Source of the DNA: Oxyruncus cristatus
Taxonomy: Eukaryota; Chordata; Aves; Passeriformes; Cotingidae
Direction of reading: 5' to 3'
DNA length: 64,000 nt
NCBI GenBank assembly: GCA_013399855.1
Contig: VXAY01005980.1
Span: forward strand, 62,001 to 126,000
The notes beneath the pieces are model-generated. The model was not told the origin of the DNA. It did not search any database and was given only the letters and a program-made list of their open reading frames with translations. Positions 38,721 to 50,280 of this stretch are shown one piece after another. Position 1 is the first letter of the stretch. Each line of letters opens with the position of its first letter. A program made the position numbers and the translations under genes.

Positions 38721-40159
38721 TCTGAGCATCCAGGGAGGTGAGCTGCTCCTCCACTGCTGATTAGCTGGACAAGGATGTAATCGGCCAGGAAAAGGCAGGA
38801 GGTGATGCCAGGTTATTCATTCCCAAGTGCACATCCCTGCCCAACACACATACTCCCACCAGCACCAGCTCCCTTCACTGCAGATCAGCATTCCAGCTAA
38901 TTGTGCATGTCCACGCACACTCTCCAATGTCAAAATCCAGGATTGGCACCTGTTCCCTGAAACTAAACTCATTCTGACGCTGCTGATCAATTAACGGTCT
39001 CGCTCCCCCTCATGTGAGCAGCTGCAAGTCCAAAGAGAGTCTTGGGGTTGGGAAGGAATTGCTTCTGCAGCCCTGCAGGTGTGAAGCACCTTAACCCCAA
39101 TTTCAAAGGATGCATCACCTCACTCTGAAGCCAGGTCACGTCATGGCCACGAGCAGCCTGCGGCCGTGCCGACAAACCTCACTTCTGCCAAATGGAGTTC
39201 TCTCCTGCGGCGGGGCCGTGCCTGCCGGGAGCGCGAGGCTGGTGCCCTGGGCTCTGGATGAGCCCTGTGTGCTCACGAGGAGCCATCTGGGTCAAACAGC
39301 AGGAGGAAAGCTCAAAACCTCTTTTTTTTCCCTCTCTGAGAGCTCAAGGGCAAAATTTGAACATCAGAGGCAGGGACATGTCTTCCTGGGCTGATTTGTG
39401 AACATCTTGTTGAGACATCCAGGATCAGATCTGAGAATATTTTACTGATGCAGAGAGTGATTCAGAGTCATCCGGGTTATCCCCCCTCGCTGAGGGTGTG
39501 ATTGAAACGTTTGTGGCTGAGTATCACCCGGGAACAGCCGAGCAGTCACACCGGCACACAGACTGTCATGTTTATATCCCAGGATCTCCTCAGCCTCGCA
39601 GCAAAGCTGAGAGGAGCATCCATCATTTTCATTCACGTGCTCTGTGCTGTGTCAAGGCTCCCTCACCCAGCACCGCTCCTGGATCCGACCCAACAGCTCC
39701 AGGAGGATGGTACACAGCCCCTTCACTGGCTTCCCATACAGCATGTCCGTCCAGGAGGGGTGAGATGCTTGTGGGAAAGGTCAGGAATATGCTGTAGCTC
39801 CGGAAAAGCGAGTCCCTATGGTTTTTACATCAGACCTTTTAAGTGCAGGAGGTTAAATTCTGGAGCCCAGCAATGGGGCTCAGCCCAGGGGAACACAGGA
39901 TCCTGAGGATGGCTGGCTCTCCCCAGCTCCCACGCTGGGGCTCCTCTGCCCCGGCAGCACCCTGGCTGTGCTGCAGCCAGCCGGCTGCAGGAGCACTGGC
40001 TTCGAGCAGGAGCAGCTGCCCAAAGGAATCTCCAAGCACCTTTCCAGCGGGTGCTGTTTGCTTCCTGGCTGCCGGCGTGCGCAGATGAAACGGTGCCTTG
40101 TTTCTTCCCTCGGCGCTAACCAGCTGCCCAAAGACAAACTGGCCTCCCTTGGGGGGCAC

Positions 40160-40335
40160 ATTAGAAATGCTTAAGCAAATTAGCCATAAATAGAAAATGT
40201 AACATATGGGGCTGTAGATAATGTTTCATTATAAATTATCATATTCTCCAGGGAGATACGCCTCTTCCCTTCACACCAAAGACTCTGGGTTTCTTCTTCT
40301 GTGCAGATTTTGAGTTGTTTCTTCTTTTTTTTTTT
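40160..40335. promoter_or_regulatory. AT-rich block
   Basis: CAAATTAGCCATAAATAG, ATAATGTTTCATTATAAATT and ATTATCATATTC precede a T-rich tract ending at 40335. No gene signal. Confidence 0.3.
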
Positions 40336-43149
40336 GTTGGTAACTGTTTCTGACAACGATTGGACTCAGTAGTTGATTTCCTGGGTGCAGAAACTGGGAT
40401 ATGTAACTCACTTCTGCTGCAAATCCTCTTGGATGCAAAATTCCCTCATTAAAAAAAGAAAATAAGCGAATACAGTGCTGATGAAAGGTGCCTGAGCAAA
40501 GGCCCTGAAGATTAAACAGGGCTGTTTATCCATTGCAGTGTTGCACCAAAGACAGCAAGACTGCTCCCCGCTCCGTGCCCAGCACTGCTGGTTCTGCAGC
40601 ACCAGGGCCCCAGCTGTCAGCCACGTGGAAATCAGGCACTTTCCAGACCAAGAATGCCCACAACGTATTCCCTCTGTACAGCTGATCTCTGAAATCCCTT
40701 CTTCTGCTCAGGCTGAAAAGCTCAAGAGGAATCTGCCCAGTGCAGATGCATCTCCTTGGAGCCCATCCATTATCCCAACACCATTCAGCCACTGGGGATG
40801 CTGGTGGGCAGCACAAAGCTCCTCCCTCCTTGAGCAAGTCTAAAAAACCGTGTTACTATTCATCCACCTACAGAGTCCTCCAGGGAACAGACTCCCCAGA
40901 CAGCTCAAAATTCACCTTCCACATCTTGAAAATTGACTGGTTTGGTGCTTTCTTCTGTTTTACTTATAATACTGTAGGTTTTTTTCCACACTGATCCAGA
41001 AACAAGTTCCCAGTAGCCACCTGGAAGGTCCCATCTTGCTCCAGGAAGGCATTTCTTTCCTTGCTGAAACCACCCTGGGCTGACCTCCACCAAAGCTTCA
41101 ATTCTCATGCAGATGGCAGTGGAAAAGAGATTCTTCTCCCTCAAATACTATTGTATATGTAAACACAGACTGTGTAGGTAGAAGTCACAGCACAGGAAGT
41201 AGTTTCTGCTCCATGGCTATAGGAGTATATAGATGTTGGTCTCCCAAGAAACAGAGACTGAGCCCATTTGAAGCACTTCATGTGCTTATATTATTGCAGA
41301 TGCAGAGATTTGCCTGCTGTAATTGCAGAAATCTTGGCACTTGCACCCTAGAGCTAGTTGATGTCATGAATGCTCTGAATGAGCCCTGATTTTGGTAGTT
41401 ACAGTCCCACCTGGCGCCTCCGCCTCTCCGTCATAACCACAGGCTTAAGGGAAAGGAATTGTAGAAATGAACATCTGTTGCAATGCAAATATTTGGGAGC
41501 ATGGTGGCAGCTCCTACTGGAGATGTTTCCCTGCCTGGTTGCATATGCAGCACATCCACTCCTGGATTGTCAGAGTCTTCCTCTCCTGCCAGCGGGATGC
41601 AAAGCACTGGAGCATATGTGCTGGTGGGATCCTGTCCTTCCCAGGACCAAACTGAACCTGGCAGGGCGGGATGTGGCTGTGCACAGAGCAGGTGGGATGC
41701 TCTCCCTGTTGTCCCGTCCCTGGTGTGCTGCTGTGCAGTCAGGGCAGATTTGCAGCGGTTCCTGGTGGCACCGAGGGGTTTAGTGGATATCCCCTTACGC
41801 TGGGGACAGGTGACTTAACTGGGTCAGCTGGCTTTGCTCTGCAAAGGCTTAAAGCTCCACATCAGCTGCCTCAGTGAGCCTCTTGAAAACTTCAAAACAG
41901 AAAAAAAAAAAATCTTCAAATTTAGCTGGAGTTTCATTCTTGATAGAACCCAGGGGAGACATGCCCTTGCCTTGGCATTGCCGAACGGAGAAGGTCTCTG
42001 GGTGCTGGGGGTCTGGCCTTTCTCCCCACAGGATGCTCACATGGCACTGGGGCTGGAGGGGACGCAGCGGCGCCTGCCTCATCCCTCTGCATTGCCATCA
42101 TCACTCCCAGAGGAAGACAGAGTTGCCATTAGAAGACCCAAACACAGGACTGCTTCTCTCCAGGATCATCCCTGTCCCTCAAGGCTTTCATGCCGTACAG
42201 ACCCTCACAAGGACCTTGGAGTGTGGTGACAGTGGTGGGGCCAGAGTCCCTATTAAATTACCTTTGCACCTCCGAGCTGGAAGCAGCGGCTGCCACAGCT
42301 CACAAGGCTCAGAGAAACTTTCTGCCCAAGGAAATACTGACCTTTCCCACAGAGCAGCAGAGCATGAGGACGAGTGGAGCTGTGCCCTCCACAGCCAGCT
42401 CAGAGACGAGCATCCTGCAGATCAGCTCCGTCAGTTAAAATAAACAACAACCCCAACTATCCCTGCCAGGGCTGAGCTCCGGCTTATTGTTCCAGTCAGA
42501 AAATAATTATTGCCCTGAGGCCTTGGAGATAAAAAAAAGTGGAAAAGGAACAGCAAAGACAGCAAGAGAGAAGATCTGGAGTAGTGATTCCCTCACCAGC
42601 ACTGGGCCCTGATGCTGGATTCCTGTAGGCACAGGACACGATGCACAGCCAAGGACAGGAGTCACAGCCTACTTGGGTGTTTGATCCCCCCCTTCGCTCC
42701 TTGCCAACTTGTGACTTTCATAGCCTTTGACTTCGACTTTTTTTCCTAAAACAAATCCATGGCTCATTTTCCTGCTACGGCACGATATGCTCCGTGTAAC
42801 GAGATGGACAAATGCAAAGGTGATCTTGAGCATGGGGCAGAACAAGCCCTTGACAGCAAACACTCCAGAGCCAAAAGCTTTGGAGCCCTAATCCTGGCAG
42901 GAACAGGGGAGGGAGGCAATACCCTCCAGACACCTCAGTTCTCCTCTGAAAGCTGTGACAGGCCCTGGGGTGGGCGGTGTTGCCCTGGGCAGACAGAATT
43001 TCAACCAGGCAGGAAAATGAGGCAAAATCCGTCTGCTCTGTGTGCCGGAGATTAATATTTTTCTACTCCCAGCCAGCATTTCCACACAAAGGGGCTGCCT
43101 TAATATTACGGACACAGGAGGGAGGTGGCAGGGCCGTGGGTCCCCTCGT

Positions 43150-43240
43150 GCTGTCTCTGGAGGTGACGGGCGGCTCCGGCGGAAACTCCGCACACTTCCA
43201 GGAGCAGAGCGGGCGCGGCTCCCGCACGTCTGCGCAAAGC
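43150..43240. promoter_or_regulatory. CpG cluster adjoining an AT-rich block
   Basis: About 12 CpGs in 90 bp (GACGGGCGGCTCCGGCGG and GGGCGCGGCTCCCGCACG cores). It ends immediately before the AT-rich element at 43245. Confidence 0.3.
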
Positions 43241-43244
43241 AAAC

Positions 43245-43460
43245 ACAGATTATGCCATTTCTTCAGGCCTTTCATTTCACACGTCATTTTTTCTATCTAA
43301 GTATAGGTTTACACGAGAGGTAATTACCATCCTTTCACAGCTCTTAGTGCAGAGCAAAATGAGATGGAGTATTACATTCGTAATCTAATCGTAAATAAAA
43401 AGGGCCGTAATAACCCCCAATTAGCACATTAAAGTATGTCAAGGACTCATTTTACCACTC
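43245..43460. promoter_or_regulatory. AT-rich block with palindromic TAATTA site
   Basis: GGTAATTACC at 43319-43328 is a perfect 10-bp palindrome. Further words: TTCGTAATCTAATCGTAAAT, CGTAATAACC, CCAATTAGC and ACATTAAAG. CpGs inside ATTA-type words (TCGTAAT, TCGTAAA) are unusual for neutral DNA and hint at constraint. Confidence 0.42.
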
Positions 43461-44034
43461 CAGTGTAAACAAGACCCCCAGGAACACCTCACATCGCTGA
43501 GGCAGCACCGGTGGGTCCCTCCTCTCCCTCCCAGAACCAAGTTATGCAACACCCTGAACACCAGCCCTTAGTTGGAGTCACACATGGATTTTTCATGAGG
43601 ATAAATTAATCATGGGCAATTCTGTTCCCTCTGCCAACACATCTGGTGTTGGACAGAGAGGAGAGGGCTGGAGTCTCCTCTTCTAGGTTGCCAGGGCAGC
43701 ATCACTGGCTCCCACTGGCAGGCTGTGGGGAAGTAAATGGACACAGCCAGGAAGCCAAGGGGTGGCAAAAAGATGAAGGTCAAAAATGGCCAGGAGCCCA
43801 TTGCTGCTCTCAGAGTCAGGCACTGAACACAGTGTTGGATGAAGAGCATCTTTTCTCAATACTCCAGGGCAAGCAACTGTCCAGGTGGGGCTGGGCAAAG
43901 CCCCAGGGTACCCAGTGGTATGTGTTGGCCACCCAACAGGAGGTACCAATTTTTCTGTAAGCACATGGAAGGCAAATGGGCTCAGGCCTTTCCCGAAGCC
44001 GTGATTGCAATCCCCCAGGGAGACTAATTTTCAA

Positions 44035-44240
44035 ATGATCTTGTTAGACATTGTTAAGAATTGATATATTTGCATAGCATGAATGTTAAAACTCAGAAAG
44101 AACTCAAATGCCAATTAGAACCACAGCGTTTCCCCCCCCCCTCATTAATCAGTCATAAAAGAGCAGCTCCAGGTGTTTTTCCCTGACTAAACGCCGGCAC
44201 AACTCTATAGTTATTAATCTTGATGACCCGAGTGCCGTCA
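44035..44240. promoter_or_regulatory. AT-rich block left of the GGGATAAC repeat
   Basis: AAGAATTGATATATTTGC, GCCAATTAGAACC, a C10 run at about 44132 and CATTAATCAGTCATAAAAG, then TATAGTTATTAATC. Candidate element by texture only. Confidence 0.3.
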
Positions 44241-44338
44241 ACATAAGCAGATTTCAGCAAAGTGAGGCGAAGGCTGGGAACAACTCAAGATGTGAGGTGT
44301 AAGTGCAGCTGTGGATCACTCCTAGGCCTTGGGACCAC

Positions 44339-44434
44339 CGCTGGGATAACAGCACTGGGATAACCCTGCTGGGATAACACAGACTTCGAACGCAACAGTC
44401 GGGGATGCCACGGGGATAACGGCGCTGGGATAAC
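44339..44434. repeat. Interrupted 14-bp repeat with GGGATAAC core
   Basis: Five copies of GGGATAAC occur in 96 bp. Three are consecutive with 14-bp spacing (ending at 44350, 44364 and 44378). After a 32-bp interruption, two more end at 44420 and 44434. The fuller unit is approximately GCRCTGGGATAAC. Confidence 0.85.
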
Positions 44435-45299
44435 CTTACACTCTGCATAAAATCAGCAAGAAAATGTAGAATTTCACTTCAGAAAACAGTGGGAAGTGAT
44501 GACTCAAGCAAGACCAGGCTGACAACCATTCATGCCAACGTTCAGAGGAAAGGAATACTGCTTTCGGGTGAGGAGGATACCATTGGGAAAGTAAAAGGCA
44601 CCACAGTTCAATCAGAATGTGGACACCACAGGCAGGTGGGTTGTGTTAAGGTGACAGAGAAAATACACGTACCTGGCACAGTGGGAGGATCCAGAGCGCT
44701 GAGTTGTGCACTTGGCATCCCACCATCCACGTCTGCTCCCTGGGTTTGCTGGGACTGAGTCACCTCTTCTTGACATCACCTGTTTTCCATGCTGGGCTTT
44801 GAATGGCACAGCCCACCTTGGAGTTGCTGGGCTTCCATGGTGGCTCAGCACTGGGTATGAGCGAGGGGCCCTTCTGCTGCCATGGACATGAGGGGGGCAC
44901 ATGGGCAGCCCCTGTGGCAGCAGGGACCGAGGGTGCATCTCAGCCTCGTGGCCATCCCAGCCTCCAGCCAGTTGCAGGGCACTGCGGGGCTGCTCCAGCC
45001 CTCGCAGGACAAAGTCGAGCAGCTTTGCGGTGATTAATGACCTGGCAATAGTCACAGGTGCAGCGCTCCCCCAGGATGGGACGGGGCACACGCACAGCCC
45101 TCACCTGGCCTCCCACCAGGGAATAAAGCCTGCACCGGATCAGCTGTCATTAGCAGCGCCCAATTATACAAATGATGATGAAAAAGCAAAAACCCCAAAC
45201 TAAAAATACCTCCCCTGGGAGAAGCGTGGCCAGTGTTTAAGCTGATAAGACAGAGAGCAAAGAAGAAGATGAAGCAGCAAACTGTCCTTCCGCTTAAAA

Positions 45300-45560
45300 G
45301 GTAGGGCTTCAGATATGCAGATTTTCAATAAGCTTTTGAAATTCTTTAATAAAAATACTGTTAAATATTAATTATATTGCTATTTATAAAGCCATACATA
45401 ATTAATAGGAATAATTAATGGAGCAAGGATTGGTTAAGAACTGTCTTCTAAATATTTGAATAGTAAAACATAATTATGTTTTGATGTGAAAATGTCAGGA
45501 ATACACTGAAGTGTTTTTTCAATTATTGAAATCAGCAAAATTTGCTGGGAACTGAAGCCC
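45300..45560. promoter_or_regulatory. Very AT-rich block with four TAATTA sites
   Basis: TAATTA at 45369-45374, 45399-45404, 45412-45417 and 45471-45476, with AAATATTTG and GCTATTTATAAAGCC (a MEF2/TATA-like word). It is the most AT-rich interval of the window, about 200 bp almost without G or C, between normal flanks. Confidence 0.42.
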
Positions 45561-46869
45561 CGAAAAGGGATTGTTTCACCTTGTTCCACTTCACTCACAG
45601 AGTTTTTGTGCACTTTGCTGCCTTGGGACAGCGAACGCCAGAGAGAGTGAGAGCTGTTGACATAACATATTGTGGTTGATCACTAATTCAGGCTACAAAC
45701 ACCCTCATCCCCCTGAGCACCGATGGGGAGCAGCACCTTCCGACAGGACAGAGCAGGGACAAAGGCACAGCAGTGGCCAAGGACAGACCACACGCGTTGT
45801 GGGAACCTCACAGAGATATCCGAAATACTTGGCTGCTTTGCTTCCTTTCTGGGAGACTTCATGGGAAAGAGATGCTAGGCTGTTTGCTCTGAAATTCATG
45901 ACCTCCACTGTGTTTGAAGTGAAAGTGGGGTGGGCAGGCACGTGGAATGACCAAGGAGGGGCAGGAGGGATGGAGGGAAGTGCTCTATGTGATCCCAGTC
46001 TCGGGCTGCTGCTGAGCCCCAAATCAGGGTTTCCTGGGCTCCCAAGCAGCATTTTTGGGACTCTTTGGTCAAACGCTGCACCCAACCACTTTGTGTTGCA
46101 TCCCCAGCCACAGCTGCCTGCAGCATCTCCACAGAGTCCATCTGCAGCCCTGCTCTGCAGGTTTGGGAGAGCTCTGCACTTAAAGCAACACAAGTCACAC
46201 ATTTTCCTTTCTGGGAGAACACAATACAAGCTTTTGCACTTAGTCAAAAGGCTTTTCCACCTTAAAAGTGAGATTTGCTGCAAGGGAACAATGAATCCCA
46301 AATACCTTCTATTTCCAAATAGTCTTTTATGCCTGCTTGCTTTGTCCTGAAAAACTCCTGCTTGGTTCCACTCCCTGCTTTTGTGTTTGCTGATGAATAG
46401 GGTCATTGAATGATGGCTGTGCCAGAGGGTGAGCCCCGGGCCAGGCTCTCTGGCACAGCCTTGGCACAGTGGGGCAAAGCTCGCTGAGGAGCTGAACGCT
46501 GGCACTGCTGACAGCAAGAACACTGGGACCTCCTGTTAGGGAAATGGCATCCGTGAAAATCGGATCCAGCTGAAGCCTGAGCATTCAGAGCCAGTAATAC
46601 TGGCTCTGTCATGGAACTTGGTGGTGTTGGAGTCTCTACCCCGTGCCTGCTCCTGGTGCCTGCCCCTCCAGCTGATGATTTGGCTCCGTGGGGATTCCCA
46701 TGCCAGTGCAGCAGCTGGAGCCTCCCTTGCTACAGGGTGAGGACAGAGCCATAGGAGCCAAATGGCACTCCCACAGCATGAGGGGCTCATCCACTCCCTC
46801 CATGAACACTCTGGAGCCTCTGTTACACAACCCAATCAACCAAGCGCTGAGAGAAGGTGGCGTAAAATA
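45561..46869. other. Intergenic, long chance frame
   Basis: Holds the longest frame in the window (272 codons, minus strand, 45705-46523). The plus strand is simultaneously open for 226 codons (45670-46350). The residue composition (many C, S, P, L) and lack of any domain fit a chance frame in stop-poor DNA. Confidence 0.55.
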
Positions 46870-47145
46870 CAAGAAATTTAGTAGAGCGTGTGAAAGATGT
46901 TACAAACTCATGAATTTTCCCCTAATGTGATCCTTATGCAGATCCGGGCACGAGGCTTGGCCTGCTACACCATCACTCACCCTGAGAATTTAAACTTTCC
47001 CAAACTTTTGCACATTAAGGAGAGGTTTGCAGTTTGGTTTCACAGTTTGCTTGTTTTTAAATGCGTAACATAAGCGATTATGTCTCAAACCGAATGCTTC
47101 AAAGGCCTTCTAACTTTCTGGAAGATTCATGGCATAGCTTCCCTA
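46870..47145. promoter_or_regulatory. AT-rich stretch before the T-tract
   Basis: Contains TGAGAATTTAAACTTTCCC, TTTTTAAATGCGTAAC and CATAAGCGATTATG. Could be part of an old inserted sequence linked to the neighbouring A/T tract, rather than an enhancer. Confidence 0.25.
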
Positions 47146-47200
47146 TTTTTTTTTTTTTGGTTTTTTTTTTTGAAGAGGAAAGTACATTTATTTATTGCAC
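47146..47200 (-). other. Minus-strand polyadenylation signals followed by a split A-tract
   Basis: On the minus strand, two overlapping AATAAA words (plus-strand TTTATT at 47187-47192 and 47191-47196) are followed after about 15 bases by A11-CC-A13 (plus-strand T runs at 47146-47171). This order is what the 3' end of a reverse-transcribed mRNA leaves in the genome. The body of such a retrocopy would lie at 47200-47690, but no coding similarity was recognised there and no target-site duplication was seen. A chance A-run downstream of a genuine transcript end is the alternative. Confidence 0.35.
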
Positions 47201-47689
47201 TTTAAGGGAGAGATAGTATCTCACAGCCAATTCCCTAAAACAGCTCTGCTGTCCTAAGGAACTTACCAAGGATTGCTCTGCTCAGCCAATACATTACCAT
47301 ATAGAAGGGGAACAAATGACCTTAAAATTTGGATGTCTGTCTCTGATGGGTTTTTCTGGGGTTTTCAGAAAGAAGTAACAGACACAGACCTCCCCCAGGC
47401 CTGTGCAGAAAGCAGGAGCTATTCTGTCTGTCCTGCTGCTCCTGCCAAAAATCTTTGGCTGCAGCAATGCCTGACCATCTCTGTCAGCACAGGGAGAGGT
47501 GCCCTCTGCTAGGGCCTGGCGGGTTTTTCTCACGACTTTGTGGACTCGGGGCTTGCCCTGTCCCTGGGCTCTGCCCTGCAGGAGGCTTTGGGACATGGCC
47601 ACGGCACCAGGTGGGAGGCCAGCGATGGCTCCCAGGTGCCCCTGTGCTGACACCCAGCTCACCTGAGACCTCGTGAGAGACTGAAATGT

Positions 47690-48512
47690 TGTTAATGTCT
47701 TAAACATTGTCAAAATTATGGAAAGACTTTTTGTCAAACTACAAAGAAGCAACTGCCTGTCTGGGGCCACCAAAGCACCCCACCTTCCAAATATGCCTCC
47801 TGACTGGAAATTGGGCTGTGACCAGAAGCTAAGGCTGTTGTCCAGTTATCTCAGGTCTGAAGAGAAGTAAACAATGCTCAGGGAAGAAGACTGTATCTGC
47901 GTTAAGAATCAGCCCCAGCTGGCCTCTGTGGCTGGAGGAAGAGAAGGGTTTGGGGTCTGTGATGGGGAAATCTCTTCACACAAAACGAATTAAACCCCCC
48001 CTCCAGGAAGACCACATACACAGGGGACATTCATGCGAGAGGCAGCTGAGAAGGAGTCCTAGACCATCAAAGACCCCCAAAGCACCCCCCGATTCATTCC
48101 TGAGGCCTTCCACCACCAGAGAACTGCACATGATCCATGTCAGGCAACAAATCCAGAACCTGTGGCAAGAGACTGCAAAGCTTCCCCCCCCAGGGGAGGT
48201 GCCTGACATCTTCTGAACATATATTAATCCATTGCACTCTATGCTTTGCAGGACCCTCACCACGGAGAAGACCAGAAGACCGACGGAACATTGGGTTCCA
48301 TGGAGTGGTTATACATTTTCTATTTGATCTTTGGCAATCTCTTTCTTTCCCACTCCTCCTTTTTTATAATTCTGTCTCTTTCTCTCTGCCTCACATTTAC
48401 TGTTAAATAAAATCCATACTATTGACTTCAGCATATGGTCTCGTTTGCACCTTAATTCAGAGGTGCAAATGACAGAGGCATTTCTAATAACTCTAATAAC
48501 CAGATCTTAACA
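47690..48512 (+). mobile_element. Probable solo LTR of an endogenous retrovirus
   Basis: The segment starts TGTTAATG and ends CTTAACA, so it has TG...CA ends with a 6-bp terminal inverted repeat (TGTTAA/TTAACA). Length (823 bp) suits an LTR. Near the 3' end is AATAAA at 48406-48411, preceded by a pyrimidine-rich stretch (about 48325-48390) and followed by about 100 bp that would be the end of R plus U5. No coding remnant or convincing primer-binding site follows 48512, hence 'solo'. I could not find a matching target-site duplication: the flanks read GAAATGT on the left and GACCCAT on the right. The borders or the call itself could therefore be wrong. The family was not identified. Confidence 0.5.
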
Positions 48513-50009
48513 GACCCATGGCAAACACCGCTGGGTCCCTACAGGCACTTCTCTTTTGGCAGGGAGTGCTGAGTGCGCGGAGCCCGAGCAAAGCACCAAG
48601 CTCCTGCCACCTGAAGGCAGAGGAGGTGAACCCTGAGGCAGCACAACACGCTGTGCCCAGCCTGCCATGCCGTGCCACAACTGCTCCCTCTGGTCACAGG
48701 CTGAGCATCTGCCCATTGCCATCCCCGTGGCACAGGCCTGAGGCAAGCAGGTCACAGCCACAGCCTGCAGCCCGAGCTGCTGGCAGCAGCAATAACCCCT
48801 CTGTCCTTCTGATCTCCCTCCACTCTTCCCATCAGTGTTGCAGGCAATCAAAATGGGCAACAAACTAGCAGTCAGCATTTGTACTTGAGATGTATTTAAA
48901 AAGGTTAAAGCAAAACAGATCAAAATGTCCTTTATTCTACACCCTTTTCCCCAAAGTAACACGTTAGCCCTAAGGTAAAAATCAATGTTCAAAGCCTGTA
49001 CCACTTTTCAGAGAGGTAAATGCTGTGTTTAACACTTTGTGTCCTTGGTGTGCATGAGGTAATGCCAATGGTTCCCAGTTAATGCCTTTGCAGTGGTGAT
49101 GTGGCCCCACAGTTTGAGGAGAGAAAGAGCTAAAGCAGGCACCTGAGAGGACTCACTTCACAGCGGTTCACACCGATGGCTTTAAGAGGCTGCCAACACT
49201 CTGGGTTTGTCACCCACATCTCCCCAGGACAGATGCAGAGGGGTGCCTGGGAACTGAGCTTCCATGCCAAATCAAGACAGCACATTCCCAAAGAGGTGCC
49301 AAGCATGTGCTGCCCAGCCCCCACATTCCACTGGAGGAGCCACACTGGGACCAGCACAGTGCTGGGGCATCGCTGAAACTGAGCACCTTCCAGTTTTGAT
49401 AACCTTCTCATGTCTTTATACTCAGCCAAACAGGCAGCACATCACTCACACTTGTAAGGAAAAGATTGGGTTTGTCCGCAGGAGCCTATCAGAGTTTGCC
49501 AAAGGTCAGTGGGGGATGTGAAGCTCCCCGTGGAACAACAGTGCTTTGTTCAATTCACAAACATCGTTCATGTGGGTGCAACCAGAAACCCCTCCAACAT
49601 CTCCTGGCTGTCCCTGCCCACTCACGCCAGGAGCCGAGGCTGCCTTGGAGCATCAATGTTGGCCCTGAGCCGGCGGGTCACGATGCCCCGGCAGAGGATG
49701 AGATGCCAACAAGGCTTCTCATTAGCCCACAGCAGTTTAATTACTCATTGCCTGGATGTCTCCTCAGAAAGAGGACAAGGGGTATGGATTCTTGCTGCTT
49801 CTTTCTAAGCAAATGCCGGGGGTCTAATTTCTAAGTTTCCAGACATTTCCCCGATTACAGCAGCCTGAAGTGCAGGGGAAAGCAGGCAGCAGAGAGCAGG
49901 TTCAGGTGCCTTCCTGAGCCTCCCTCTCTGCAGCGATCCCGGCAGCAATCCCTGCCTCCTATCCCGGCTGAGCTGCCATTCCTCCTGCCAGCATTGGCTC
50001 CTTCCACAC

Positions 50010-50280
50010 AGAAACTCATGGCTGATCAAACCTGAAGCAATAAACGATTCCCTCAGCCCATAAACACCTTTCCTGGTCAGCCAAGCATTTTCTGAGCTAA
50101 ACGGTCTTTTTTCTTTCTTGATTGATCCCAAGGATGATAATTGTATTTGCCGCAATGAAAAGTTAAATTGCATAAAATTAATATTGATCCAAATTAAACC
50201 ATTTGTCTCCTTTCCCTTTTCAGCACCACAAACACAATTATTGCTTTGGCTGTAACAAACCCAGTATGATCACAAGTTGA
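50010..50280. promoter_or_regulatory. AT-rich block
   Basis: TTTTTTCTTTCTTGATTGATCC, GGATGATAATTGTATTTGCC, AAAATTAATATTGATCC and AAACACAATTATTGC. Moderate ATTA/TGATTGAT density. Confidence 0.33.

Larger units (their letters stand above)
36721..43149. other. Intergenic, no gene recognised
   Basis: No gene, RNA or mobile element seen outside the AT-rich blocks. A small CpG-rich patch is at about 39155-39240. Pyrimidine tracts near 40310-40335 are low complexity. Confidence 0.55.

Noticed and set aside
44341..44352. Resemblance of GGGATAACAG to part of a homing endonuclease site
   Set aside because: Only a short substring matches, and it is explained by the local 14-bp repeat.
45705..46523. 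272-codon minus-strand open frame
   Set aside because: The opposite strand is open over the same interval, no domain or start context is seen, and the composition fits stop-poor GC-rich DNA.
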